Numbered from the stretch's first letter, positions 23,195 to 35,859 are shown. The stretch: 64,000 bases of DNA from Casuarina equisetifolia (GCA_028551475.1 CM052355.1:3162001-3226000); one strand, 5' to 3'. Numbers and translations: made by a program. The notes: generated from the letters alone by a model not told the origin.

Positions 23195-23610
23195 GAGGCT
23201 TTGGTCGAATGAATACTTTATAATCTACAAAAATTCGCAAAAAACGAACTTCTACGAGAAATGTATGACCAATTTCTCAATGCTGGTTTGGATTGTCACG
23301 AAACTTATACATAAACATTTTCAACTCTCATCCATTGAGAGAATCTCGGGAATGATTATGTAGATCCATGTAGAAAAAGGCACAGTGAACATATAACTAT
23401 TGAGGCTTTGGGTCAAATGATTACTTTATAATCTACAAAAATTTTCAAAAAACGAACTTCTATGAGAAATGTATGACCAATTTCTCAATGCTGGTTTGAA
23501 TTGTAACTAAACTTTTACATAAACGTTTTCAACTCTTGTCTATTGAGAGAATCTCAGGAACGATTGTACGTAGATCCATATAGAAAAAGGCACAGTGAAC
23601 ATATAACTGT
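23195..23610. repeat. 207-bp tandem repeat, two units
   Basis: GAGGCTTTGG..ATAATCTACAAAAATT begins at 23195 and again at 23402, each unit ending with GTGAACATATAACT. The same pair lies at 33306-33720, a single unit at 54616-54830, and a weak relative at about 63870-63990. Non-coding. Confidence 0.8.
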
Positions 23611-23999
23611 TGGACAGATCATTGTTGACTGTGGCCAATGTTGGGAGGCAACGCTTTGTGAAGAGCTAGGAGACAGTCTAATGATGACAAGCCCTTCAGT
23701 CTGAGTATGACAGTCCCAAATTATGATATTCACAAACTTGGAGCTATCACTGCAAGCATTCACAAACTTGGAATACATCTTGTCATCATGACATTCCCAA
23801 ATTACTCAAAAAAAATATACAAATAACGAGGCAAACTACTGGACAACTTTTAAACAGCCAAGCAAACTTAAAGGACCTATTTAAACAACTTTTACTCCCA
23901 GTTCGAGAAACGATGGACCTATTTTATGGGAAATATCAGTCCCAAAAGAACAAGAAAATAGAAAATACAACAGCTAAGAAGCACTATCAACATAAATCT
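23611..23999. other. 3' flank of DUF247-3; no gene
   Basis: Non-coding, shared with 33720-34060 and 54830-55185. Includes a local repeat of CACAAACTTGGA around 23730-23770. Confidence 0.5.
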
Positions 24000-25664
24000 C
24001 TATCCGGTCTCAAGTGTGCGAGGGCACCTATAAACTGAGCAGAAGGACTGCAATGTCATTAAGAGCATGAGTGCAATTGCAGCAAAAAATGTGAGAAACT
24101 TCCAGGAACCAAACACGTAGATGTTCATGAATTTCCCCATTTTAACCTTCCATTTGGAATTCTGATATTTGTTCACATCTTCAATCGCCTTGTCCAAAAA
24201 TGGCACTTTTGTCAATCTGATAGACCTGTTCATTCCGTTCCAGAGGTTCGCGGCCTCTCCGTCGCTCTTCAAATGGCTCAAAATGATCCCTCTTTCTCTG
24301 AGTGCTTTCACATCCTCGTCAGTGTCAATGATACCATTCATTAATTCAGTGTAACGTGCAAAAATCAAATTCCCCGATGTCTTTGATGCTTCATATGCTA
24401 CTAAGTTTCTCAAAATCACTTCCGTATTAACATCTAAAGTGATGGTTGGGAGGGAAAATGTGAATGTCTTCGGGTCAAAAGCAATGGTTGAGATGCTACC
24501 TTTCGTGGGTAAGAAGCGGACCCCGGAGTTTAAGAGCTCAGTCACAGAAGGGACTGTGATCTCCTCCACCAGTGGTGGCTTGTTGTTACTGTTTGAACTT
24601 GAAGTCTCACTTGCAGCCTCGGCCTCTGTTTCTTGTACTGAAACGAAGTACTCCAGAGGTTGTTTTAAGATGGCGAATCCGGGAAGCTTCGAAAGTATTG
24701 TCCAAGGCAATTTCAGGATGACTTTTATGGCACCAGATACCCGCACCTTCTTGATAAGCTTTATTGGGCCGCGGTTTAATTTTGAGAGTACCTTCCATAT
24801 CTCTTCCAGGAATTGTTTCACGTTACTAAAGTCTGCAGAAGATTTCTCCTCGCCTTTGATGCCTTCACTCTGATCCTCGACCTCAACTTCGATTGTTACC
24901 GACGGTTCTTGCATTTGGGGCACGATCATGTGGTACAGAAAGTCTAGCAAGTGAGAGCACTCTGAGACCTGAATCTTCGGCGGGTCGTCCATCAACTTCA
25001 AGGGTGAAAGCTCTTTGGATAACCCCATTAACATAGAAAGCAGTATATCATCGGCAGGCAAAGGAAATCGGGATTCTAAAAGCTTCCTCAGTACGAATAG
25101 AGGAATTTGGTTCTCGAGCATTACCATATCTCTGAGGATTGCATTATGCGCCGACTTCGTCCCTCCATAGTCCAGCAAGTGAGACATCCTAGAGGAAACT
25201 TTTGACAGCATCTTTCCTTCTTTGATGGCGTAAACTTGAAGGAACTCAACCAAGAATGACGCATCAACGGCCATCATCCATGCTAAAGTTTCACCCTTGA
25301 AATCCAAGAACTTATGATAGCATGCTCGGATCCTTCCCTCAAGCTTGGTCAGTTGGTCAACGAGATTGTGAAACTCATGGCTTTGCAGCTGCGTCTGAGT
25401 TCTTTTTGCTGCCGCTAACTTATACCTCTGCATCTCATAGAGCTCCGGACGCCAGTTGTGGTAAGGACCAAGTGAAACTTCTTGTGGAGTGTAAGATTGA
25501 GGATCAGTAGCCAAAAGGGCTTTGGGGACATTGAAAATGCATACGGGGACTTCATCGTAATCCTCAAGATCTTCTTCAATGGCTCGACGGATCTGACTGA
25601 CCCATCGACACTCATCAAACTTCGAATAAGACTCCGATGACACTGTGGCTTCGGGAGACGTCAT
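24000..25664 (-). CDS. DUF247-3, type II DUF247/UPF0481 protein, intact
   Basis: A 554-residue single-exon protein, clearly paralogous to DUF247-1 but of a second subtype with a longer leader (MTSPEATVSSESYSKFDECR). It has WVSQIRR (about 20-26), CIFNVPKALLA, YTPQEVSLGPYHNW, DASFLVEFL, MLENQIPLFVLRKLL, DVNTEVILRNLVAYEA and LWNGM in the expected order. A hydrophobic anchor (SWKFLTFFAAIALMLLMTLQ) lies about 15 residues from the end. There is a Lys-rich, weakly conserved middle region where subtypes differ most. ATG 25664 is the first start and is conserved with DUF247-4 and -6. The frame is undamaged, so this is the best candidate for a working type II gene. Biochemical role unknown. Confidence 0.93.
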   Translation of the reverse strand: MTSPEATVSSESYSKFDECRWVSQIRRAIEEDLEDYDEVPVCIFNVPKALLATDPQSYTPQEVSLGPYHNWRPELYEMQRYKLAAAKRTQTQLQSHEFHNLVDQLTKLEGRIRACYHKFLDFKGETLAWMMAVDASFLVEFLQVYAIKEGKMLSKVSSRMSHLLDYGGTKSAHNAILRDMVMLENQIPLFVLRKLLESRFPLPADDILLSMLMGLSKELSPLKLMDDPPKIQVSECSHLLDFLYHMIVPQMQEPSVTIEVEVEDQSEGIKGEEKSSADFSNVKQFLEEIWKVLSKLNRGPIKLIKKVRVSGAIKVILKLPWTILSKLPGFAILKQPLEYFVSVQETEAEAASETSSSNSNNKPPLVEEITVPSVTELLNSGVRFLPTKGSISTIAFDPKTFTFSLPTITLDVNTEVILRNLVAYEASKTSGNLIFARYTELMNGIIDTDEDVKALRERGIILSHLKSDGEAANLWNGMNRSIRLTKVPFLDKAIEDVNKYQNSKWKVKMGKFMNIYVFGSWKFLTFFAAIALMLLMTLQSFCSVYRCPRTLETG

Positions 25665-26649
25665 GGTTCTTGTTCTCGGCGAAGCTTTTGGGTTTGGTGT
25701 AGGTTTCGTGTGCGTGGATGCAGGGGGCTTTACAGAACTAGGTTTTTATTTGTGCAAAACTGAAGATATTACGATCATTTATGAACTTCAATAATAGCCC
25801 CTTGCACATGCTTGTACTATTTTACATGTCAGGAGGATCCCCCTCGTTGGCCTGGTATGCTTTTGTAGAATACAAGTACATGATGGTCATAGACAAGTCT
25901 CTTCCTCTGACATTTACGTTCAACCCGAACAGGAATATGCCGCGTTGGCTTGGCTTTACGTAACAAAAAATCATGACCATCATGCAAATGCTTGTACTAT
26001 TTTATATGTCAGGAGGATCCCCTCGTTGGGCTGGTATGCTTTTGTAGAATACAAGTACATCATTGTCATAGACAAGTTACTGTCCCATCTCAACTTCCAG
26101 GAGTTCAGGCTAGAAAGTAGACGATGACTACGAAGCCCGTTTCTGATTCCCCATATTATCAGAAACCGAGCAACGGCGTCTACGAGAGCAATGCATGTAT
26201 AAAGTTGCGTTGGGAATCTGGTGACGCCTTGTCACGGCGAATCCGAAGAATGACAATTGGGGTAGATTCAGCTCCTTACGTTTATGTCGTAGACAAGTCT
26301 CTTACTCTGACATTTACCTGAAACCCTTTCCAACGAAAAAACAGGGACCTTTCCGACTGTTGATTTGCTCTTTTGGATTCAGTTGCATAGATTTGTGAAC
26401 CTCTAGAGTATTGACGTATCATATAAAGCAGCTTCTACTTTGTTTAACAAAATCTTGCAAAGAATCTATGCAGACAGTTACGCTGCTGCCATGAAAATAA
26501 TAAGTGCACCGTACATGTTAACACAAAACAAACCGAACACGCGCAATGAGAGCCCCATCTAGCTACCCTCTTTCTATCCCATCATAAGAATAGACTGGTC
26601 AGTACCCTCTTCTACGTTACGCAAAATAAGTGGCTGCCTTATCCATGAC
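25665..26649. other. Q flank with local duplication; no gene
   Basis: Upstream region of DUF247-3. A segment with CTTGTACTATTTTA.ATGTCAGGAGGATCC and GTAGAATACAAGTACAT occurs at about 25810-25885 and again at 25990-26065, and once each near 36107 and 62048 in the other Q copies. From 26090 it matches the P block edge. No coding frame is conserved. Confidence 0.6.
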
Positions 26650-27475
26650 TTTTTCTCACATAGGTGTAGTTCCCACGTGACCTAACTTGTACAGCTTCAA
26701 AAGAGTCCTGTAACGAACCTCCTTATTGAGAAGAGATTTGGTTACTTATCCAGTAAGAGGTTTGGAATTAGTTGCCGGAGCAACCGTGAAATCAGCCCGG
26801 GAAAACTTGGCCTTACGCCCTACCTTGACACTAACATGGAAAAGGAATACAATTTGGGATTTCTGAAGGGAACCCGAGACCTTATCTCTTACTCAGAGAA
26901 TGCTTACAATTTTCCTATCCTTCCTTCCCGCCTTCTTCTACTAGTATCTATACTAGTTAGTTAGCTTAACAACTGTTAACTAACTAACAAATCGACTAGT
27001 GCAAAAGACATTACTATCCTTTATTAGTTACAACTGATTAACAAACGAAACTACTAATCAGTAACAGAAACCAACTTACCGCTAACTGCACAACTCACTG
27101 CCACTTCATCCTTGCTGACTCAAGCCTTATTACTGGCGTGGATCACTTTATTAAGAGGTACGCTACATCCCTTTCCGCTGGACTACAGCCTTGTCTCTGA
27201 GGCTGAATGGCTTTGCCCTTCAAGCTGAACTCGGGGTAAGGTTCTTCAAACTGTAATATATCCACCCAAGTAGCTTCCTGCACTGGTAGGCCTTGCCAAT
27301 TAACTAAGAACTGGTTTCTTTTCTTCCATTTCCTCTGGTCCAGAGTGGCTTGTGGCTTGTGGCTTGTGGCTTGTGGCTGCGGGCTAATGGTATCTTCCTT
27401 CACTAAGTACGCTGGTAGCTCAGGTTGAACTTCTACATGATTTCCTATGACCTTTTTAAGTAAAGAAACATGGAA
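26650..27475 (-). mobile_element. 3' end of a Ty3/gypsy chromovirus (scar)
   Basis: From 27475 down to 27143 the minus strand is open and encodes the end of a plant chromovirus polyprotein: FHVSLLKKVIGNH, then a spacer, then a chromodomain-like end with FLVNWQGLPVQEATWVDI and FSLKGKA. The rest, to about 26650, is probably 3' untranslated and LTR sequence, but no second LTR or target duplication was found. The scar replaces the last exon of TM-C. A TGGCTTG heptamer array at about 27347-27378 gives repeated QATSHKP in the protein. Confidence 0.75.
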
Positions 27476-30035
27476 GAAGTTATACCAAAGGGATCAGCTT
27501 GAAATTGCATGTTTATGAGTTTAGCCATAATGGTGATATGCTAGTTGTAGCTTACCTATGCTGCATTGGTTAAGTTCACTTCACCCTTTAGCATATTTCC
27601 TCATATTAGGCAAGATAAGGATTGCAGAGAAGAGGGACCAGCGGACCAGGCTGGATGTAATCAAGTTCACTTTTGGGCGAGTTGCGCACAATTTTGATGA
27701 ACTTGTTAACATTACCAACCAATTGGGAAGTGACATCTTTGGTTTTAGACAAGGTTTCTTGGGCCGTTGCGTTGTCAAGACATGGAAGAAAATGATCCAT
27801 AGCTGAGTTAGCTCCAGGGTTTTCAGGCCATTGATCCATTGCAACACATGTATCTGCTATCACACAGGAACGTGGAGAGCACATATTAGATAAACAATTG
27901 TAAAAGAATAGATCCAAACAAAAGTTACTGCATCCTTTGCAGTCATAATAAGATGGATGATAGCAGAAGTAGCATATCAATTTATGGTAACAGCTACAAA
28001 ACTTACTTATTGAAGATGAGAAATACACCACACAAAACAAGTGTTAGTGTGACGAGAATCCAACCAAGAATCACCTATCTGTAGTTATTAATCCGTTTAA
28101 TCAGCAAACAAAGAATCAAATAGGAAATGGGAACACTATCAGTTGTCAAAAAGCTTTATATGATCTCAAAGGAAATTCACATGCTAGGAAAAGTGGGAAA
28201 CACACTCACGTGTACGCTAGAAACTGAAGGCCGAAAACTGAAAATGTTGTAGGCAGTGACGAAAACAAAAGTATGAGGGAAGACATTTATGGCTTGCAAA
28301 TAAGAGAAAAGTAAGCATTGAATTGAAACAAGCAATAGCCTTACAAAAACCAAGGAGGGCCAAGAACAACATTACATCGGCAACCATGATAAGACCGACT
28401 TTCCTGCAGACAATATCAACAAATCAAGTTGATGATAGGAAAATAGGTTGGAAAGATGTCGTTTCAATTGGTATTTACTCACCTACAATCCAAAACTTTT
28501 CAAATGTCCTTTGAATGCTTATATGTTTCCTTTAAAAGAGTGTGAGAAGAACTGTTGATCATTCTTTGTACTTTGCTAATGCAGTCTTGGACATGAGGAG
28601 GAAGAAGAAATTGGAACACCTAAACTTCTTTGGCCACAGCAAGATGATTCGACACATGCCGTAGATTCTGCACTACAGTATCTTCTTCACATGAAACACT
28701 TTGCAGTGTGCCAGTTTTGCTACCATGAAACTTTTGCTGTCCGATGAAGAGAGCAATACATCCACTGTTGAAACCACAAATCAAATTGACAAATAAGTTG
28801 CATAAAATCGGCTTTCTCATTTACACACGTCTAGACATGTGGAAGCTTGTAATCAGATTCTAGGGGATGGAAAAGCCAAACCCACATTGCAGCAACTATG
28901 AAGAGTGTGAGGAAGATAAGGGAAAGTGCATGAGTGTTCTGATAGTAGCCATAACATCGTTGATGGCAACAACAATAGTAGAGGCCAATTATAGACAAGC
29001 ACGGGCCAAGTCCCAGAAACCAGATTGCCGCAATTAGGAACAAAGAAGCACCTGTAAACCCAGCAGACTGTATTAAAATCAGTGTCAAAATGCTAAATTT
29101 CCACAAACCAATTAGAAGTTAAAATAATAGAAAAGCTTGTTTAAGTAAACTAAAATTGATAAAGATCATTATGCTTTCAAAATATTATAAGGTATTGGTA
29201 ATTTTAAGTGAATTGCAAATGAGAGAGGATAGAAAGGTTGAGAAAGCTTCAGGATATAAGAATACGAAGGTTGGTAAAGCCAAGCAAATCCTTAATGATA
29301 GAACAAGATATAATTTATGGAAGTACTACATAATCTGACAAAGAATACTAAACAATATGGCCTAAAAACAGAGAATTGAACTACAATTATGGAAGTAAAA
29401 AGAAAAAGGCAACAAAACGGGAACTACAGAAACTCACAACAAAGTAATGATGGTTTGTGATATTCCATCCACCCTTGTAATATCGAAAATAGTCAAGAGG
29501 GTCTCTCCTGTGCGTTCGTTTTGCAGCCAATATCAGAGATGTATTCTTTGTAGTTTTAGAGATTTTATCCTCCAGAAGATACCTCTGCGCACCCCATGAA
29601 GTGGCAATGTAATCACCCCCATCTCGCATATCTTCAAGTGATAAATCATGGCATAGTCGACATAGTATACAAGGACAGAGTGGTTAGAAAAGAGTTCTTG
29701 ATCAAACCATTGAAAAGACAAATTTTAAGTGCTATTTGGTGAGCCTTCTGGAAGAATTTTAAAGATTAGCATTTATGTGATATAAGATTAACAGAGAAAA
29801 TGATGCAGGGATGAACAAACTAAGTCCTTGAGCACCCATAAACTTAGCTTGGCATGCTGGAAGTACTTTTGATCTCATAGACAAGAAAATGTTTAATTGC
29901 TAAGTGAGAGATACCTCGAACGAGAGCCGTTGATGTTTGATGACATTGAGAAGCTCCATCAGTGACAGGAAGGGTTGAGAAAACAAGAAAGAGAGTCGGT
30001 AGCAGAAGGAAATGCTGTGACTTGAAAAAGAACAT
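27476..30035 (-). pseudogene. TM-C, dead copy of the membrane protein gene
   Basis: Exons 1-3 (starting at ATG 30035) remain open and nearly match TM-B. Exon 4 has CAG to TAG after VAKEV (near 28621). Exon 8 (27560-27866) ends in TAG where TM-B has CTG, and carries a one-base insertion near 27611. The last exon is missing, replaced by the gypsy scar. Both stops are shared with TM-D, whereas the upstream region is nearly identical to TM-B, so this copy is a mosaic. Confidence 0.85.
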
Positions 30036-31174
30036 GGCCCTATCGTTTTGTCTTTTGTTTGGTTTTTCTACCTGAAGAGAGGAGTACTTGACGAGATCAA
30101 TGATCTTATAGGATTTCTCCGAAGCGAGATGGGAAGGATGTAGATTTTAGTACCTCGTTTTATTCCGTTTGCCGGTTCGAACAAATGCTTGGTTTTGGCT
30201 TTGTGCAGAGGAACTATTACATCAGCAGTTTGAACGCTGAACTGCAATTTTCTGTAGGATGCTTCTTGCTTGTACATTGCTTCTGTCATTTACTTCACAA
30301 TGATGTTAAAAATATGCAGAATACATTTGTTATGCCGAATAAAGTAAAACATAACGACATGGATATCTACAAAACAAATTTATATTTTATATATAAATGA
30401 ATTTGAACTGTTGATAAATTCGATACTTTAGAGTTAGATTGAATCATAACTTTGACTAGTATTCATTTGATTATAGCTTGTAATATTGTAAGGAATCGTG
30501 CATTTTGCTTTCTATTGATGCACCATAGCCGCATTGCTGAAATGCACTTCATTAGTAATGCTTTTGCACTAAGTTTGTTAAGAGTTGATAGAATCTTTTT
30601 TCATAAATCATGATTCCAAACTCATTCTTTAATAGTGCGAGAACTATTGTTCATATCTCAACAACCCTTTCACCATGATAGTCTACCTTTTAAACTAATT
30701 GTGGTGCTGTTCAACAGCATAGACTCACCTTTGGAGCATATGAGTGCTAATGAGGAATTTAGACTTTAATATCATATTAAGAATTAACTTTAATACCACT
30801 ATTCAATTCAAAAATTAACTTTAAGAGTTAGTAAAATCTCCTTTCACTTAATTAGGATTCCAAACTCATTTCTTAATAATATAAGAACAATTGTCTCCAT
30901 CTCAGCAAAATTTAGGATACGGAACTTTTTCATGAGGTCGGCCAAAGGGGCCTCGTGTTGTCCTGATAGAGAAGAATTGGGCGGAAAGCTCTATGAGCCT
31001 ACTCCTCTTCTTGCATTTGGTCAAGACGATGCATGGTATTAGTACCCATTAATGGTATCAAAATTGCTTGTTCTTTAATCCTCATATTTTCTTGTCGCAA
31101 AACTTGTTTTTCAATAGGACGATTGAGAGGAAGAATCCAAATAAAAGAACATTTCGGTTTAAAGCCTTGTATTC
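30036..31174. other. TM-C upstream region and spacer; no gene
   Basis: Near-identical copy of 13991-15129. Nothing coding. Confidence 0.6.
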
Positions 31175-32145
31175 CTTCTTCGGATTTTAGTCAGAAAACG
31201 TAGGGGTTGATTTTCTTGGTAAAAAGCTGGTGCCGCGTCTCTCTTGCATAGACTAACCAGAGGATCGAAGAGAGCATAACTGCTTTAATGTGCAGGTTTT
31301 ATCAGCATTGAAGGAATTGCAAAGAACTAGCGAGAGTGGACCAGACTAATTATAGCAAAGTACGTCCTGCATTGTGGGTGGCATCTCTATTGGAAACATT
31401 AATTATGAACTGATTCACTATACTAGATATTAGGAAGGTGACATTTTGGCCCAGAGACAAGGTTTCTTGAGTTGTTGTGTAGTCCATGCAAGGGAGAAGT
31501 TGGCTTAGAGCTGAATGAGACGTGGGGTGTTTAAACCATTAATCCATTGCAAACACGTGTCTGCTATTGCACTGAATTGGATACGGATAGAGGTCTTGTA
31601 ACTTTCGGTGATGGCAAGGTTTTGGAATCATTGCCATCACCTAAATTTAAAAATCATTCACTTTATTTTTATATGCATCGTGAAGTTTGTTCAAGTACAT
31701 TTGTTGGTATCTCATGACTATTCATTTAACTTTTCAATGTTTGTATCCTTTTGCTTGAGAGCATATTCCAATATTGGAAGCGACCTTAGAAACCAATCAC
31801 GTTCCAGTAAAAAATACTATCGGAGGTGAAACTTCTTCTACGCGGTGTACAAAACACAACTTCTGGTGCCGAAGACACCATATATCGGTAATGGAGTCCA
31901 GAAGAATAAACCCCGTGTAAGCTCAATCGTAGAAGGGAAGGATAGAGAGGGGACTTGCATTGCTATAACAATGAGAGTTACAAGGAAGACAAGAGAAAGT
32001 GCATAGGCAATTGGAGAGCAGCCATAGGACTTTGTCCTTCTGCAGCAACAACAAAGAATTAAGAAGCATGGCCAAATATCAATAACCAAGTTACAATAGT
32101 AGCCAGAAGGGGAATACCAGTAAATGCAATTGACTGCATGAAAAC
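31175..32145 (-). pseudogene. TMp relic, unit 3
   Basis: Same broken pieces as 15130-16100, with only a handful of base differences. The lesions are the same, so it adds no independent evidence for function. Confidence 0.6.
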
Positions 32146-32805
32146 CATTCTTTAGAGTGAGAAATTAATACATCAAGACAACTAGAACATCTAAGTAACA
32201 AATAAAAAAACAATAATTGAGAAACCATGAATGTGCATGTGATCCAAGCGATTGGGTTTATAATTTTGAGCCATACATAGTATTGTCAACTTACAAGAAG
32301 GAGAATTCAAGGTTAGAGAAGACATCACTCGTTAAAATTTAGATACTTTTTTCTATCATCAAGAAGAAATGTCCATATGTTATTTTGGTATGCACCTGAT
32401 TTATAAACTTTAAGATTTATACAATTATAGCAACAATTAAAAGACTGTTAAAATGTTTCCTAACTTCAAGGAATTTCAAAACGTAAAGTTCCTTAAGGAC
32501 TTTGTGGGATTTCGAAATTCTGTTGGCGGTGCATAAATTTGGAAAAATAAAATTGTAGATTGTGAGATTTGCTATTGTTTTTCCAAAGCACCATTGACCT
32601 CGTGATGGAAATTCATAGGTCCAACCACCAAAAACTTGCCATTTGAGCAATGGTGGGTATGTACCCAGACAACATGGTTTATTTGTTTGGCCTGCAGTTA
32701 GGTGCCCCAAGGGGGGGCGGATAGTCTTAGAATTGTAACAAAATTCCTGGTTCAAGGTTCCAAACTGAGATGAACAAGTTGAATCATAGGCTCTACAATA
32801 TGGGA

Positions 32806-32813
32806 TTACTACC
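32806..32813. other. Deletion junction joining TMp flank to spacer S
   Basis: Left of this point the sequence follows 16790-16811; right of it, it follows 22690 onward. The two parents share TTACT at the join. About 5.9 kb present in unit 2 (DUF247-2, the LINE, most of S) is absent here. Confidence 0.8.
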
Positions 32814-34060
32814 TTAATGGAAAACTCACATGAAGCAATGTGTAGCATAACATGATTTTGGTAGAATAATTTTATTTACGTAACGTGTGCAGTTCGGAAG
32901 TCATGAAGAAGAGATTTAACAAATAGCCGCGAGATAGCAGTCCATTGTTTGTTTATCTGATAAGAGACTAGGTTATGACCAAGTATTGCCAAAATAACTC
33001 TGGTGGAGAACGGTGTCATATAATAACTACTTCATCCGGAGTAGCAGAAGAGTCGTAGAGCTAGCCAAAAGAATGACTTGGCCAGGCTCAAAATCAAGGT
33101 AAATGTAAATGACAGTAGTACAATGTGGTAGATGTGGGTGCTTCAGAAAACTGAGGATATCGATAGGATAAACAATTTCGGATTTGACAATCGTTAACAT
33201 AAAAATTAGGCGATCGAGGAGGAGCTCACCTTGATCATCAGTTAATCATTAACGTTGTTTAATGGGAAAAGCAATAGATCGTGGCCCAAGGTGACAGGAA
33301 GTGTCGAGGCTTTGGGTCGAATGAATACTTTATAATCTACAAAAATTCGCAAAAAACGAACTTCTACGAGAAATGTATGACCAATTTTTCAATGCTTGTT
33401 CGAATTGTAACAAAACTTTTTCATAAACGCTTTCAACTCTCGTCTATTGAGAGAATCTCGGGAATGATTATGTAGATCCATGTAGAAAAAGGCACAGTGA
33501 ACATATAACTGTTGAGGCTTTGGGTCAAATGATTTTATAATCTACAAAAATTTGCAAAAAAGAACTTCTATGAGAAATGTATGGGCAATTTCTCAATGCT
33601 GGTTTGAATTGTAACTAAACTTTTTGATAAACGTTTTCAACTCTCGTCTATTGAGAGAATCTCAGGAATGATTATATGTAGATCCATATAGAAAAACACA
33701 CAGTGAACATATAACTGTTGGACAGATCATTGTTGAGTGTAGCCACTGTTGGGAGACACCGCTTTGTGAAGAGCTGCGAGTTAGTCTAATGATGACAACT
33801 GGAGCTATCACTGCAAGCGTTCACAAACTTGGAATACATCTTGTCACCGTGGCATTCCCAAATTACTCAAAAAAAAGATACAAATAACGAGGCAAACTAC
33901 TGGACAACTTTTAAACAGCCAAGCAAACTTAAATGACCTATTTAAACAACTTTTACTCCCAGTTCGAGAAATGATGGACCTATTTTATGGGAAATATCAG
34001 TCCCAAAAGAACAAGAAAATAGATAATACAACAGCTAAGAAGGACTATGAACATAAATCT
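32814..34060. other. Spacer before DUF247-4 with 207-bp repeats; no gene
   Basis: Homologous to 22695-23999. Contains the copy of the hydrophobic unknown frame (broken here) and two units of the 207-bp repeat at 33306-33720. Confidence 0.6.
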
Positions 34061-35724
34061 CTATCCGGTCTCAAGTGTGCGAGGGCAACTATAAACTGTG
34101 CAGAAGGACTGCGATGTCATTAAGAGCATGAGTGCAACTGCAGCAAAAAATGTGAGAAACTTCCAGGAACCAAACACGTAGATGTTCATGAATTTCCCCA
34201 CTTTAACCTTCCATTTGGAATTCCGATATTTGTTCACATCTTCAATCGCCTTGTCCAAAAATGGCACTTTTGTCAAACTGATAGACCTGCTCATTCCGTT
34301 CCAGAGGTTCTAGGCCTCTCTGTCGCTCTTCAAATGGTTCAAAATGATCCCTCTTTCTCTGAGTGCTTTCACATCCTCGTCAGTGTCGATGATACCATTC
34401 ATTAGTTCAGTGTAACGCGTAAAAATCAAAGGCCCTGATGCCTTTGATGCTTCATAGCTACTAAGTTTCTCAAAATCACTTCCGTATTAACATCTAAAGT
34501 GATGGTTGGGAGGTAGAATGTGAACGTCTTCGGGTCAAAAGCAATGGTTGAGATGCTACCTTTCGTGGGTAAGAAGCGGACCCCGGAGTTTAAGAGCTCA
34601 GTCACAGAAGGGACTGTGATTTCCTCCACCCGTGGTGGCTTGTTGTTACTGTTTGAACTTGAAGTCTCACTTGAAGCCTCGGCCTCTGTTTCTTGTACTG
34701 AAACGAAGTACTCCAGAGGTTCTTTTAAGATGGTGAATCCGGGAAGCTTCGAAAGTATTGTCCAAGGCAATTTCAGGATGACTTTTATGGCACCAGATAC
34801 CCGCACCTTCTTGATAAGCTTTATTGGGCCGCGGTTTAATTTTGAGAGTACCTTCCATATCTCTTCCAGGAATTGTTTCACGTTACTAAAGTCTGCAGAA
34901 GATTTCTCCTCGCCTTTGATGCCTTCACTCTGATCCTCGACCTCAACTTCGATTGTTACCGACGGTTCTTGCATTTGGGGCACGATCATGTGGTACAGAA
35001 AGTCTAGCAAGTGAGAGCACTCTGACACCTGAATCTTCGGCGGGTCGTCCATCAGCTTCAAGGGTGAAAGCTCTTTGCAAAACCCCGTTAACATAGAAAG
35101 CAGTATATCATCGGCAGACAAAGGAAATCGGGATTCTAAAAGCTTCCTCAGTACGAAAAGAGGAATTTGGTTCTCGAGCATTACCATATCTCTGAGGATT
35201 GCATTATGCGCCGACTTCGTCCCTCCATAGTGCAGCAAGTGAGACATCTTAGAGGAAACTTTTGACAGCATCTTTCCTTCTTTGATGGCGTAAACTTGAA
35301 GGAACTCAACCAAGAATGACGCATCAACGGCCATCATCCATGCTAAAGTTTCACCCTTGAAATCCAAGAACTTATGATAGCATGCTCGGATCCTTCCCTC
35401 AAGCTTGGTCAGTTGGTCAACGAGATTGTGAAACTCATGGCTTTGCAGCTGCGTCTGAATTATTTTTGCTGCCGCTAACTTATACCTCTCCATCTCATAG
35501 AGCTCTGGACGCCAGTTGTGGTAAGGACCAAGTGAAACTTCTTGTGGAGTGTAAGATTGAGGATCAGTAGCCAAAAGGGCTTTGGGGACATTGAAAATGC
35601 ATACGGGGACTTCATCGTATTCCTCAAGATCTTCTTCAATGGCTCGACGGATCTGACTGACCCATCGACACTCATCAAACTTCCAATAAGACTCTGACGA
35701 CAGTGTGGCTTCGGGAGACGTCAT
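34061..35724 (-). pseudogene. DUF247-4, recently dead type II DUF247 gene
   Basis: Nearly identical to DUF247-3 from MTSPEATLSSESYWKFDECR at 35724 to the C-terminal anchor at 34061. A one-base loss near 34457 (CATATGCTAC to CATAGCTAC on the plus strand) shifts the frame within LRNLVAYEAS, and a TAG stands just upstream of NLWNGM near 34311. The first 420 or so codons remain open, so a truncated protein without the membrane anchor is possible but unproven. Confidence 0.88.
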
Positions 35725-35859
35725 GGTTCTTGTTCTCGGCGAAGCTTTTGGGTTTGGTGAAGGTTTTGTGTGCGTGGATGCAGGGGGCTTTACAGAACTA
35801 GGTTTTTATTTGTGCAAAACTGAAGATACTACTATCATTTATGAACTTCAATAATAGCC

